The position numbers and the translations under genes are program-made. A model generated the notes under the pieces. The model ran no database searches and had not been told where the DNA came from. It worked only from the letters and a program-made list of their open reading frames with translations. Shown one piece after another: positions 17,596-25,485 of a stretch of 64,000 nt of DNA (positions are counted from its first letter, which is position 1; the number at the start of each line of letters is the position of its first letter). Source of the stretch: an uncultured Ulvibacter sp. (GTDB taxonomy: Bacteria > Bacteroidota > Bacteroidia > Flavobacteriales > Flavobacteriaceae); assembly GCA_938083445.1 (NCBI GenBank), contig CALKCP010000017.1, positions 1 to 64,000 on the forward strand. Direction: 5' to 3'.

Positions 17596-18714
17596 TTATT
17601 CCATTAAATTGGCTAGCTCATTTCCGACAGAGCTGCCAATTGCTACGCCCATTCCTCCCAATCTTACACCGCAAAATACACCTGGCGAAATTTGGGTAAC
17701 GATTGGTTTCTTTTGCTTCCCGACCCCCATTATTCCGCTCCATCTAGAATCTATTTCAAAAGGGGTGTTTGGTAGAATTGTATTGGAAAGCAACTCTTCT
17801 AACCTGTTTTGAACAATAGGCGTTAGCCCTTTTGTTGTCGTTTCCTCAGTAATAAAGTCCAAGTTTCGACCCCCTCCTAGTAGTATTCTGTTGTCTACGT
17901 TTCTAAAATAGTAGTAGCCCTTGTCTAAGTGAAAAGTGCCTTTAATTTTGAGGTTTTTAATTGGTTTTGTTATTAAAACTTGGGCTCTAGCAGGGAGAAC
18001 ATCTTCTTTTAAAAACTGTTTCGCAAATCCATTCGTGGCGATTAAAATATTTCTTACGGAAATATCTTCTGTTCGATTTAGTTGTATTGATGGAGTGGTG
18101 TCGCTTTCTGATATCGCTGTGATTTCGGTATTGTTTAGAATAAGGATGTTTTTCTCTGTTGCTTTTTTTATTAAACCAAGCATCATTTTCCCCGTGTCAA
18201 TTTGACCCTCAAATTTGCTAAAAATTAGCCTAGGACAAATATTCTTATACCCAAATTCATTGTCTTTTATTGAAAAGACATCTGACTTAAAAACTGAATG
18301 AATAAGCCGATTTACGTATAGCATTTTAGATTGGCACTCCTCAAAGGCCTCTTTATTGTCTAATGTAAACAACTCATATCCTCCATTTTCTTGATAATCT
18401 AGGGCTTTATCACCAAGCGTTTGTCGAAGTAGCTGAAGGCCCTTTACTCTGCTATTAATAATCCGTATTACTTCTTCTTCAGAATGTGAGTCAAGGTCAT
18501 CTAATACTTCTGAAAGACTTCCATAGCAAGCAAACCCTGCGTTTTTAGTGCTAGCACCGCTAGGCAACATCCCCTTCTCAAAGATTACAATTTTGCTCTT
18601 AGGGAACCTTTTCCGAAGTGACAAGGCACAGTTCAAACCAACAATTCCGCTTCCTATAATTGCGAAATCAATATTTGAAAGCCACGTTTTACGTTCCCAA
18701 TAAGATAAATCCAT
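17596..18714 (-). CDS. FAD-dependent oxidoreductase (D-amino-acid oxidase/DadA-like)
   Basis: This 372-residue DAO-family flavoprotein has the Rossmann dinucleotide loop GSGIVG at 21-26, the FAD-ribose glutamate after the second strand (KIVIFEKG), and the ATG-type segment ILIATNGFAKQF. The C-terminal GVRLGGMGVAIGSSVG closes the FAD site. It probably oxidises an amino acid or other amine; the substrate is uncertain. It is transcribed toward the GreA-like gene. Upstream, the acc operon ends in a strong terminator, so this pair should have its own promoter. Confidence 0.8.
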   Translation of the reverse strand: MDLSYWERKTWLSNIDFAIIGSGIVGLNCALSLRKRFPKSKIVIFEKGMLPSGASTKNAGFACYGSLSEVLDDLDSHSEEEVIRIINSRVKGLQLLRQTLGDKALDYQENGGYELFTLDNKEAFEECQSKMLYVNRLIHSVFKSDVFSIKDNEFGYKNICPRLIFSKFEGQIDTGKMMLGLIKKATEKNILILNNTEITAISESDTTPSIQLNRTEDISVRNILIATNGFAKQFLKEDVLPARAQVLITKPIKNLKIKGTFHLDKGYYYFRNVDNRILLGGGRNLDFITEETTTKGLTPIVQNRLEELLSNTILPNTPFEIDSRWSGIMGVGKQKKPIVTQISPGVFCGVRLGGMGVAIGSSVGNELANLME

Positions 18715-18747
18715 CTCTAAATATAGTTTATTACTCTCGGATTAGCC

Positions 18748-18797
18748 CAAAAAAAGAAGCGCCAAACATCCATGTATATTGTTGGAGTTTGGCGCTT
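18748..18797 (-). terminator. Rho-independent terminator after accC
   Basis: A perfect 11-bp inverted repeat AAGCGCCAAAC (18757-18767) / GTTTGGCGCTT (18787-18797) is followed on the minus strand by a T-run (A-run at 18749-18755). It lies 22 bases beyond the accC stop and ends the yceD-rpmF-fabH-accB-accC transcript. Confidence 0.88.
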
Positions 18798-18818
18798 GAA
18801 AGTTATTCTTTGTAAAAT

Positions 18819-20171
18819 TTATTCCTCCTCAGGTGCTTCCATGATCCAACTATCCATAAAGGCAGTTGTATAGTTTCCTGCGATATAGTCCGGGTGATCC
18901 ATCAATTGTCGGTGAAATGGGATCGTTGTTTTTATACCTTCTATAACAAATTCGTCAAGTGCTCTTTTCATTTTACTTATTGCCTCTTCTCGCGTTTGCG
19001 CCGTGGTAATAAGCTTTGCAATCATAGAGTCATAATTAGGCGGAATTGTATAGCCGGCATAAACATGCGTGTCCAAACGAACCCCGTGACCTCCTGGAGA
19101 ATGTAAAACCGTTATTTTACCGGGTGATGGTCGAAAATCATTATAAGGGTCTTCGGCATTAATACGACATTCTATAGAATGTAACTTAGGAATGTAGTGT
19201 TTTCCAGAAATTGGGACTCCCGCAGCCACCAATATTTGCTCTCTAATTAGATCAAAATCAATCACTTGTTCAGTAATAGGATGTTCTACTTGAATTCGAG
19301 TATTCATCTCCATAAAGAAAAAATTTCGGTGTTTATCTACCAAAAATTCAATCGTTCCTGCGCCTTCATATTTAATTGACTCAGACGCTTTAACGGCAGC
19401 CATACCCATAGCGTTTCTTAACTTAGTCGTCATAAAAGGGCTAGGAGTTTCTTCTGTCAATTTTTGATGACGTCTCTGAATAGAGCAATCTCTTTCGCTT
19501 AAATGGCAGGCTCTTCCTGTGCTATCTCCAACAATTTGTATCTCAATATGGCGAGGCTCTTCAATTAGCTTTTCTAAATACATTCCATCATTTCCAAAAC
19601 ACGCCATTGCTTCTTGTCGAGCATCTTCCCAAGCTTTTTTCAAATCTTCCTCTTTCCAAACCGCACGCATCCCTTTTCCACCGCCACCCGCAGTTGCTTT
19701 CAACATTACTGGGTAACCCGCTTCTAGGGCAATCTTCTCGCATTCTTCAAAGTTTTCAATAATACCATCGCTCCCAGGGATACATGGCACACCAGCGGCT
19801 TTCATTGTCGCTTTAGCCGTTGCTTTATCCCCCATTTTATCAATCATATCTGGAGATGCGCCAATAAATTTTATATTGTGTTCTTCACAAATTTTTGAAA
19901 ATTTAGAGTTCTCAGATAAAAAACCATATCCTGGATGAATCGCATCTGCGTTGGTTATCTCGGCAGCAGCAATAATATTTGAAATCTTTAGGTAACTTTC
20001 ATTGCTCGCAGCGGGGCCTATACAGACCGCTTCATCTGCAAAACGAACATGAAGGCTTTCTTCATCAGCTTTAGAATAAACCGCTACTGACTTAACACCC
20101 ATTTCTTTACAGGTGCGAATAATTCGAAGTGCAATTTCTCCTCGATTGGCAATTAATATTTTTTTAAACAT
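18819..20171 (-). CDS. accC: Acetyl-CoA carboxylase, biotin carboxylase subunit
   Basis: This ATP-grasp enzyme has 450 residues, the standard AccC length. It opens [20 protein letters not shown]. The glycine-rich ATP loop AGGGGKGMR is at 161-169, and the carboxylase signatures [13 protein letters not shown] and [13 protein letters not shown] are present. It carboxylates biotin on AccB with bicarbonate and ATP, the first half-reaction of malonyl-CoA synthesis. It is the last gene of the operon, 78 bp after accB. Confidence 0.97.
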   Translation of the reverse strand: MFKKILIANRGEIALRIIRTCKEMGVKSVAVYSKADEESLHVRFADEAVCIGPAASNESYLKISNIIAAAEITNADAIHPGYGFLSENSKFSKICEEHNIKFIGASPDMIDKMGDKATAKATMKAAGVPCIPGSDGIIENFEECEKIALEAGYPVMLKATAGGGGKGMRAVWKEEDLKKAWEDARQEAMACFGNDGMYLEKLIEEPRHIEIQIVGDSTGRACHLSERDCSIQRRHQKLTEETPSPFMTTKLRNAMGMAAVKASESIKYEGAGTIEFLVDKHRNFFFMEMNTRIQVEHPITEQVIDFDLIREQILVAAGVPISGKHYIPKLHSIECRINAEDPYNDFRPSPGKITVLHSPGGHGVRLDTHVYAGYTIPPNYDSMIAKLITTAQTREEAISKMKRALDEFVIEGIKTTIPFHRQLMDHPDYIAGNYTTAFMDSWIMEAPEEE

Positions 20172-20249
20172 AGTTTTCTGAAATTACAAACCTATGAGAT
20201 AGAATCCCTCTCTATGGAACCATATCTCTAGGCTTAAGAATTGGGCAAC

Positions 20250-20732
20250 TTAAGATGGGTCAACTAAGAAAAGAGGCTGGTCAAATTCTACCGGAGAGGC
20301 ATCATCAACAAGTATTTTCACGATTTTACCAGAAATTTCACTTTCTATTTCATTAAAGAGTTTCATTGCCTCTATGACGCAAAGAACGTCTCCGGGGGCA
20401 ATACTGCTTCCAACTTCAACGAACATTGGCTTGTCTGGTGTTGGTTTTCTGTAAAATGTTCCAATTATAGGAGATTTTATAGTAATATACTTAGAGTCTT
20501 CATCATCCGGAGTCGTAGCTACAGGAGCCAATTCTTCCGTTTGTGGTTGACTCATCATTTGAGGCTGCGACGTCATCATAGACGGCATTTGCTGAATATA
20601 CGTAGTCTCACCTTTTTGTTCTTCACCCCCTGTTCGGATGGTGATTTTTATATCTTCCATTTCCAGTTTTACCTCACTGGCTCCAGATTTTGCCACAAAC
20701 TTGATCAAATTTTGAATGTCTTTTAAATCCAT
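20250..20732 (-). CDS. accB: Acetyl-CoA carboxylase biotin carboxyl carrier protein
   Basis: The 160-residue BCCP has a short N-terminal region that ends near residue 38 and a flexible methionine/glutamine-rich linker (about 43-80). The biotinyl domain occupies 82-159. The biotin-accepting lysine is K124 in EAMKLFNEIE, an exact BCCP motif. The encoded KPTPDKPMFVEVG segment is the thumb typical of AccB. It carries biotin between AccC and the carboxyltransferase. It lies 28 bp after fabH and is followed by accC. Confidence 0.96.
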   Translation of the reverse strand: MDLKDIQNLIKFVAKSGASEVKLEMEDIKITIRTGGEEQKGETTYIQQMPSMMTSQPQMMSQPQTEELAPVATTPDDEDSKYITIKSPIIGTFYRKPTPDKPMFVEVGSSIAPGDVLCVIEAMKLFNEIESEISGKIVKILVDDASPVEFDQPLFLVDPS

Positions 20733-20760
20733 ATTTTTTGGTTTTGGTCTTAATTGTTTT

Positions 20761-21762
20761 TTATTGTTTTGGATCGTAGGCCCATTTCAAATAAACGGCA
20801 CCCCAGGTAAAGCCACCTCCAAAAGCGGCAAAAATTAAATTATCTCCTTTTTTAAGTTGGTTTTCATAGTCCCACAAGCATAAAGGAAGCGTTGCAGATG
20901 TTGTATTACCATACTTATGTATGTTTATCATCACCTTTTCGTCGGCTAGATTCATGCGTTTAGAAGCCGCATTAATAATTCTTTTGTTTGCCTGATGCGG
21001 AACCAACCACCGAACATCATCTCCAGACAAATTATTTGCTGTCATTACTTTTTCACATGCATCCGCCATTTTTGAAACAGCAAATTTGAAAACGGTTTTT
21101 CCATCTTGAAAAACGTAATGTTGTTTGTTTGCAATTGTTTCTGCAGAAGGAGGAAGTAAAGACCCTCCTGCATCGACTTTAAGATGTGGTCTTCCAACGC
21201 CATCACTTCTTAGGTATTCATCCTGAACACCAAGGCCATCGTAATTTGGTTCAAAAAGTACAGCGCCTGCCCCATCTCCAAATATGATACAGGTTGTTCT
21301 ATCTGTATAGTCTATTATGGAAGACATTTTATCGGCTCCTATTAACAGTACCTTCTTATATTTTCCAGATTCAATATATCTGGCTGCGGTAGACATCCCA
21401 AAAATAAAACTAGAACATGCCGCTGCTAAATCAAATGAAAATGCATTTACAGCTCCAATTTCGGTTGCAACAAATACGCCTGTTGCCGACACTAGCATAT
21501 CCGGTGTCGCTGTCGCCATAATTATCAAATCAATATCTTTCGGGTCGGTATTGCTTTTTCTAAGTAAATCCTTAGCTGCTTCTATAGCAAGAAAAGAGGT
21601 TCCCTTGTCCTTGTCTTTTAGAATTCTTCGTTCTTTTATTCCAGTACGACTTGTAATCCATTCGTCGTTGGTCTCCATCATCGTTTCCAGAATCTGGTTT
21701 GTTAAAACGTAATCTGGAACATAGCCTCCTACAGCTGTAATTGCTGCTGTGATTGTATTCAT
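20761..21762 (-). CDS. fabH: 3-oxoacyl-ACP synthase III (KAS III)
   Basis: The 333-residue enzyme starts fatty acid synthesis by condensing acyl-CoA with malonyl-ACP. The catalytic triad is C116 (AAACSSF), H256 (VPHQANKR) and N286 (YGNTTSA). The N-terminal ITAVGGYVPDYVLTN is typical. It follows rpmF after 170 bp that include a terminator-like hairpin, so fabH-accB-accC may be partly uncoupled from rpmF. The usual neighbour plsX is absent. Confidence 0.96.
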   Translation of the reverse strand: MNTITAAITAVGGYVPDYVLTNQILETMMETNDEWITSRTGIKERRILKDKDKGTSFLAIEAAKDLLRKSNTDPKDIDLIIMATATPDMLVSATGVFVATEIGAVNAFSFDLAAACSSFIFGMSTAARYIESGKYKKVLLIGADKMSSIIDYTDRTTCIIFGDGAGAVLFEPNYDGLGVQDEYLRSDGVGRPHLKVDAGGSLLPPSAETIANKQHYVFQDGKTVFKFAVSKMADACEKVMTANNLSGDDVRWLVPHQANKRIINAASKRMNLADEKVMINIHKYGNTTSATLPLCLWDYENQLKKGDNLIFAAFGGGFTWGAVYLKWAYDPKQ

Positions 21763-21881
21763 AAATTCGAATTAAATTCACTAAAAAGGCCTAAACACCT
21801 CTAAAAGGAGTGAAAATTACTAAAATTTAATCAATAACTGACCAATTTTAGGACTGATTTTGGGTTTAAAAATAAAAAAAC

Positions 21882-21909
21882 AAAAAACTCTCACAAAAGA
21901 TGTGAGAGT
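21882..21909 (-). terminator. Terminator-like hairpin between rpmF and fabH
   Basis: A nine-base-pair perfect stem ACTCTCACA (21887-21895) / TGTGAGAGT (21901-21909) with a five-base loop is followed on the minus strand by a T-run. It lies 24 bases beyond the rpmF stop and could end, or attenuate, transcription into fabH. Confidence 0.8.
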
Positions 21910-21932
21910 CAAATTTTTAAGCGTAATAATGC

Positions 21933-22130
21933 CTAAGCTTCTATTACTTCAGTGTTATCGATGACAATTTGTCCTCGATAGTATAATTTCCCTTCGTGCC
22001 AGTGCGCTCTGTGGTATAAATGCGCCTCACCCGTAGTTGGGTCTGTAGCGATTTGTGGAGCAACTGCCTTGTAATGTGTTCTTCTTTTATCTCTTCTCGT
22101 TTTTGAGATTTTTCTCTTTGGATGTGCCAT
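21933..22130 (-). CDS. rpmF: 50S ribosomal protein L32
   Basis: The 65-residue basic protein begins [20 protein letters not shown], the universal L32 start. It has no cysteines, so this is the zinc-independent form usual in Bacteroidota. The C-terminal part ([16 protein letters not shown]) is longer than in E. coli. It lies 9 bp downstream of the YceD gene, the conserved yceD-rpmF pair. Confidence 0.97.
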   Translation of the reverse strand: MAHPKRKISKTRRDKRRTHYKAVAPQIATDPTTGEAHLYHRAHWHEGKLYYRGQIVIDNTEVIEA

Positions 22131-22139
22131 TACTATGTG

Positions 22140-22688
22140 TTATTTGTCCGTTAATAGTTTCTTTAGTGTGTCCCAACGCGGGTCTGTCTTACCTTCTTTA
22201 TTGGAGTCGTTAATCTTTCCTTCTCCTTTAATGCTCAATTCTTCAAGTTTATCAAGTATTTCGCTCTTTAATGTTCCGTCTTTTACGCCTGGATGAATTC
22301 TTCTGCTGGGCAACCCCAAAATAATAGATTCATAAATATACTGCTGTATGTTAACCTCGTGACTTCCATGAGGGATTATTAGTAAATCTTCATTGTCAGC
22401 ATTAAATTCATTCCCAAATTTGACAAGAAAATGATAGTCTCCTAAAACATCCTGATTGTAGGGCTCGTTGGTAACATCACAATTTACATTTACAGAGCCT
22501 GTATACAAGAGCGTAAACTCTAGCAAAGTGCTTTTTTTGTCAAGTACAACTTCAAGCTTAATGTCAGCATCATTAAAATCATCATACTCAAAGTGCTCAA
22601 AGAACGTTTTTACTATTTCAAAATTAAAGCGGTGCTTCTCTATTTTTAATCCCACAAAGGGAATGGTAAATTCTTTCATTTCCATCAT
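22140..22688 (-). CDS. DUF177/YceD family protein
   Basis: This 182-residue protein belongs to the YceD (DUF177) family by position just upstream of rpmF and by its core pattern LLEFTLLYTGSVNVNCDVTN...DYHFLVKFG. The usual YceD Cys pair is reduced here to one Cys in NCDVTNEP. Family members are linked to 23S rRNA accumulation or ribosome assembly and to coupling ribosome and lipid synthesis; the mechanism is not settled. The start could be the second ATG three bases downstream. A good -7 box lies about 45 bases upstream. Confidence 0.85.
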   Translation of the reverse strand: MMEMKEFTIPFVGLKIEKHRFNFEIVKTFFEHFEYDDFNDADIKLEVVLDKKSTLLEFTLLYTGSVNVNCDVTNEPYNQDVLGDYHFLVKFGNEFNADNEDLLIIPHGSHEVNIQQYIYESIILGLPSRRIHPGVKDGTLKSEILDKLEELSIKGEGKINDSNKEGKTDPRWDTLKKLLTDK

Positions 22689-22732
22689 ATCCCCACCGAT
22701 TTTAACTTTTCTACCCCGTAATAAGGCGGGTG

Positions 22733-22740
22733 CAAAGATA
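22733..22740 (-). promoter_or_regulatory. -7 box for the yceD-rpmF-fabH-acc operon
   Basis: On the minus strand the box reads TATCTTTG, a full match to TAnnTTTG. A TTTG lies 16 bases further upstream (22757-22760), slightly close for a -33 element. It separates the operon from pdxA, whose stop is at 22769. Confidence 0.5.
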
Positions 22741-22768
22741 AAAAATTATTTAAAAACAAATTAACTTA

Positions 22769-23830
22769 TCACTTCTTTTTTACAAAGGCTTTTTTGCGAC
22801 TGAGTTTTAAGGGGTTCATTGACATTTCTTCATATTCTTTTCTGGTTTTGTAGACGCTGATAGCGCTATAAACAGCTTCTCTAAATGATTCGAAATTGGC
22901 AATGTTTTTGCCAGCAATATCATACGCAGTGCCATGATCTGGAGATGTTCTAACCTTATTAAGCCCTGCCGTGAAATTTACTCCCGACCCAAACGCTAAT
23001 GTTTTAAACGGTATCAGTCCTTGATCATGATATGCTGCTATAACAACGTCAAAATTTGTATAGTTCCCAGAGCCAAAAAAGCTGTCGGCCGCATAGGGGC
23101 CAAAAATCGTTTTTCCGTTGTTTCTTATATTGTCTAATGCAGGCCTCAAAATTGTATCGTCTTCATCTCCAATAACGCCGTTATCGCCATTGTGAGGGTT
23201 TATTCCTAAGACCGCTATTTTTGGCTTTTCTATACCAAAATCCTGAACCATGGTATTGTGGATGGTCGTTATTTTCTTATCAATTAGTTCCCTTGTAATA
23301 CTCTTAGAGACATCTTTAACGGCTACGTGATCTGTAAGAAGGCCTACCTTCAGTGCTTCTGAAATCAATAACATGAGTCCGTCCCCTTCCAGCTCTTGGG
23401 CAAGATAATCGGTGTGCCCTGGAAATGTAAAGTTCTCAGATTGGATGTTCGATTTATTAATTGGCGCGGTTACCAATACATCAATTTCTGAGTTTTTTAA
23501 TGCCTCAACTGCGGCCGTTAGCGATTTAATCGCATAGGCTCCCATAACATCATCTTCTATTCCAAATTGAATGTCAACAGGCTCTTTCCAAACATTAAGA
23601 ACATTGATTTTTTTATGAATCAAATCGCCTAGCTTGTCGATACCGTGAAGATTCATCTCTAATTTGAAGGTCTTTTTAAAAAAAGAAAGTGTCTTCATAG
23701 AGCCAAAAATAACCGGAGTACAAAAATCTAAGATTCTCGCATCCTCAAATGTTTTTAAAACGACTTCACCTCCGATTCCGTTTAGATCTCCAATGGATAT
23801 TCCAACGATTACTTTATCTTGATTGTTCAT
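22769..23830 (-). CDS. pdxA: 4-hydroxythreonine-4-phosphate dehydrogenase
   Basis: The 353-residue metal-dependent enzyme acts in the DXP-dependent pyridoxal phosphate pathway, oxidising 4-phosphohydroxy-L-threonine. The start ISIGDLNGIGGEV, the metal histidines in FPGHTDYLA, AAYHDQGLIPFK and TSPDHGTAYDIAG, and the PINK segment (TAPINKSN) are all present. It is divergent from ribE with 60 bp between starts. It lies upstream of the yceD operon and may read into it. Confidence 0.95.
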   Translation of the reverse strand: MNNQDKVIVGISIGDLNGIGGEVVLKTFEDARILDFCTPVIFGSMKTLSFFKKTFKLEMNLHGIDKLGDLIHKKINVLNVWKEPVDIQFGIEDDVMGAYAIKSLTAAVEALKNSEIDVLVTAPINKSNIQSENFTFPGHTDYLAQELEGDGLMLLISEALKVGLLTDHVAVKDVSKSITRELIDKKITTIHNTMVQDFGIEKPKIAVLGINPHNGDNGVIGDEDDTILRPALDNIRNNGKTIFGPYAADSFFGSGNYTNFDVVIAAYHDQGLIPFKTLAFGSGVNFTAGLNKVRTSPDHGTAYDIAGKNIANFESFREAVYSAISVYKTRKEYEEMSMNPLKLSRKKAFVKKK

Positions 23831-23856
23831 TCGCTCTAAATCCCTGTTTTAATTCT

Positions 23857-23864
23857 TACTTTTG
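23857..23864 (+). promoter_or_regulatory. -7 box for ribE
   Basis: TACTTTTG matches TAnnTTTG, 26 bases before the ribE ATG. A -33 box is not obvious. It sits within the 60-bp spacer shared with the divergent pdxA start. Confidence 0.45.
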
Positions 23865-23890
23865 CAATACAAATGTAATTAAATGAATTC

Positions 23891-24481
23891 ATGTTTACAG
23901 GAATTATTGAGTCGATTGGAGAAATTAGCTGCTTAACAAAAGACGAAGAAAATCTTCATATTACGGTAAAAAGTCTGCTTGCCCCAGCCCTTAAGGTTGA
24001 TCAAAGTGTTGCGCATAATGGCGTATGTCTAACTGTGGTTGACGTAAAGCAAGATACTTACATAGTTACTGCAATAAAAGAAACCCTCGACAAGTCGAAC
24101 CTAAATAGTTTGGTTCTTGGAAAGAATGTGAATTTAGAACGTGCTATGAAATTGGGGGCTCGACTCGACGGGCATATCGTTCAAGGCCATGTAGACGAAA
24201 AAGGGGTTTGTTCTTCTATCGAAGAAAAAGAAGGCAGTTGGATCTTTACTTTCCAATACAGCAGCAGCGCAGGAAACATTACCGTTGAAAAGGGCTCTAT
24301 CACTGTGAATGGTGTTAGCTTAACCGTTGTTAATTCGAAGAAAAATGAATTTAGTGTTGCCATTATTCCCTTCACATATGAACACACAAATTTTAAGGAG
24401 ATAGCCCTCGATGATACTGTAAACCTAGAGTTTGATATTATTGGCAAATACGTTAAAAGACTTACTGAGAAATATTCTTAG
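23891..24481 (+). CDS. ribE: Riboflavin synthase, alpha chain
   Basis: The 196-residue enzyme dismutates 6,7-dimethyl-8-ribityllumazine to riboflavin. It has two lumazine-binding repeats: repeat one starts MFTGIIESIG with VAHNGVCLTV, and repeat two starts around LDGHIVQGHVD with ITVNGVSLTV. No FMN riboswitch is visible in the short upstream spacer. Its last 20 bases overlap the 3' end of the convergent small secreted protein gene. Confidence 0.95.
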   Translation: MFTGIIESIGEISCLTKDEENLHITVKSLLAPALKVDQSVAHNGVCLTVVDVKQDTYIVTAIKETLDKSNLNSLVLGKNVNLERAMKLGARLDGHIVQGHVDEKGVCSSIEEKEGSWIFTFQYSSSAGNITVEKGSITVNGVSLTVVNSKKNEFSVAIIPFTYEHTNFKEIALDDTVNLEFDIIGKYVKRLTEKYS

Positions 24482-24707
24482 ACCTCACTCTCTTAATAGC
24501 AATATAAATCCCATACCCTACGCCAACTAGCAATAAAAGGAGGAGCCCAGAGTCTATTGGTGCTGAAAATTGTGGCGGGCAAGTAGGGCAATTCCGCGGC
24601 GGTTGTGGTGGTCTTTTGGCAAACACACTAGTGCTAATCAGGAAGCACAACAGCGTCGTCGCTCCTGTTTTTATGTTTTTAACGATTTGGGGTCGTATAA
24701 TTTTCAC
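24462..24707 (-). CDS. Small secreted protein with a C-terminal sorting-type tail (PID-CTERM-like)
   Basis: This 81-residue protein has an N-terminal signal peptide (TTLLCFLISTSVFA), a proline-rich middle with two cysteines (PPRNCPTCPP), and then PIDSGLLLLLLVGVGYGIY followed by a basic tail KRVRS. The P-I-D motif, hydrophobic span and basic end match the short PID-CTERM type of sorting tail described in Bacteroidota. It would be exported and handled by an exosortase-like enzyme that is not in the window. The gene is convergent with ribE, overlapping by 20 bp. Confidence 0.65.
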   Translation of the reverse strand: MKIIRPQIVKNIKTGATTLLCFLISTSVFAKRPPQPPRNCPTCPPQFSAPIDSGLLLLLLVGVGYGIYIAIKRVRSKNISQ

Positions 24708-25133
24708 TAGGATACTCGTTTAGTTTTCAACTAAATGTTGGTTGCTTAAGAAGGTTGCACAGTTGTTTTCGCAGATATAATTGCTCTAACAAAACGTTCT
24801 TTTCTCATCTTGCTACTTGTTTTTCAACTTTAGAAGCCTGTTTAAAAGCGTAAAGATAGCATTAATGCTGTGATTAAGGAATAATTAGTTGCACTTTTTT
24901 CATTCAACAGAACGCAGTTTCAAAGCAGCGCATTGTGTTAAAGACATAATTGATGCTTCTTTTAAGATCGTTTCAGGGGTTAAAACACGGGCAACTTAGC
25001 GACACAATACGTCTTAATTATTATTTAAAAAAATCTTCTATGAAAACTCCTGCTGCTGCAAATTTACTTGGCATCGATTATGGTAGCGTCTTGTTATTAT
25101 AGCAATTCAAGATTTCTAATCTCGTGGAACCAC
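24708..25133. other. Gene-free spacer
   Basis: These 426 bases between the small secreted protein and the HPt gene contain only short frames, the best being about 20 codons from 25038. I see no RNA gene, strong repeat or consensus promoter box. Confidence 0.5.
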
Positions 25134-25161
25134 CAAAAAGAAGCAGTGCCTCAAGCTTCTT
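25134..25161 (-). terminator. Rho-independent terminator ending the H-NOX/kinase/HPt operon
   Basis: The perfect stem AAGAAGC (25138-25144) / GCTTCTT (25155-25161) has a ten-base loop and is followed on the minus strand by a T-run. It begins five bases past the HPt stop. Confidence 0.75.
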
Positions 25162-25165
25162 CTAG

Positions 25166-25483
25166 CTATAGCCCTTTCAGGTACTGCGTTATAGCGGTTA
25201 AAATAGATTCGAACTCGTCTTTAAGCTCAATACTGCCTTCCCGTAAATTATTTTCGTAAGCTGCAGCAGTCTTATAGCTTTCTTCGAGACCAAAAATGCT
25301 AATTTTGTGTTTAAGTTTATGGACGTTCGCTGCAACAAGTTTATATTCTTCTTTTGCCATATTATTGTAGTAGACGTCTCGCTCTTGAGGAAATTCTTCT
25401 TTGATGACGTCAATTAAAATCTGTTCAAAAGACTCGTCTCCTCCAGACAAGCTAGTAATATAAGATTTGTTAGGTTGCTCCAT
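25166..25483 (-). CDS. HPt (histidine phosphotransfer) domain protein
   Basis: The frame is open further upstream, but ATG at 25483 (MEQPNKSYIT) gives a clean 105-residue HPt domain starting two bases after the kinase stop codon. The phosphoacceptor is H55 in NVHKLKHKISIFGL, matching the A-H-x-L-K-x-x-x-x-x-x-G pattern of HPt four-helix bundles. It should shuttle phosphate between aspartates of receiver domains in a phosphorelay. Translational coupling to the kinase is likely from the spacing. Confidence 0.8.
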   Translation of the reverse strand: MEQPNKSYITSLSGGDESFEQILIDVIKEEFPQERDVYYNNMAKEEYKLVAANVHKLKHKISIFGLEESYKTAAAYENNLREGSIELKDEFESILTAITQYLKGL

Positions 25484-25485
25484 AA

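Noticed and set aside
23831-23890. FMN riboswitch upstream of ribE
   Set aside because: The spacer to pdxA is only 60 bases and shows none of the conserved helices, so there is no room for the element.
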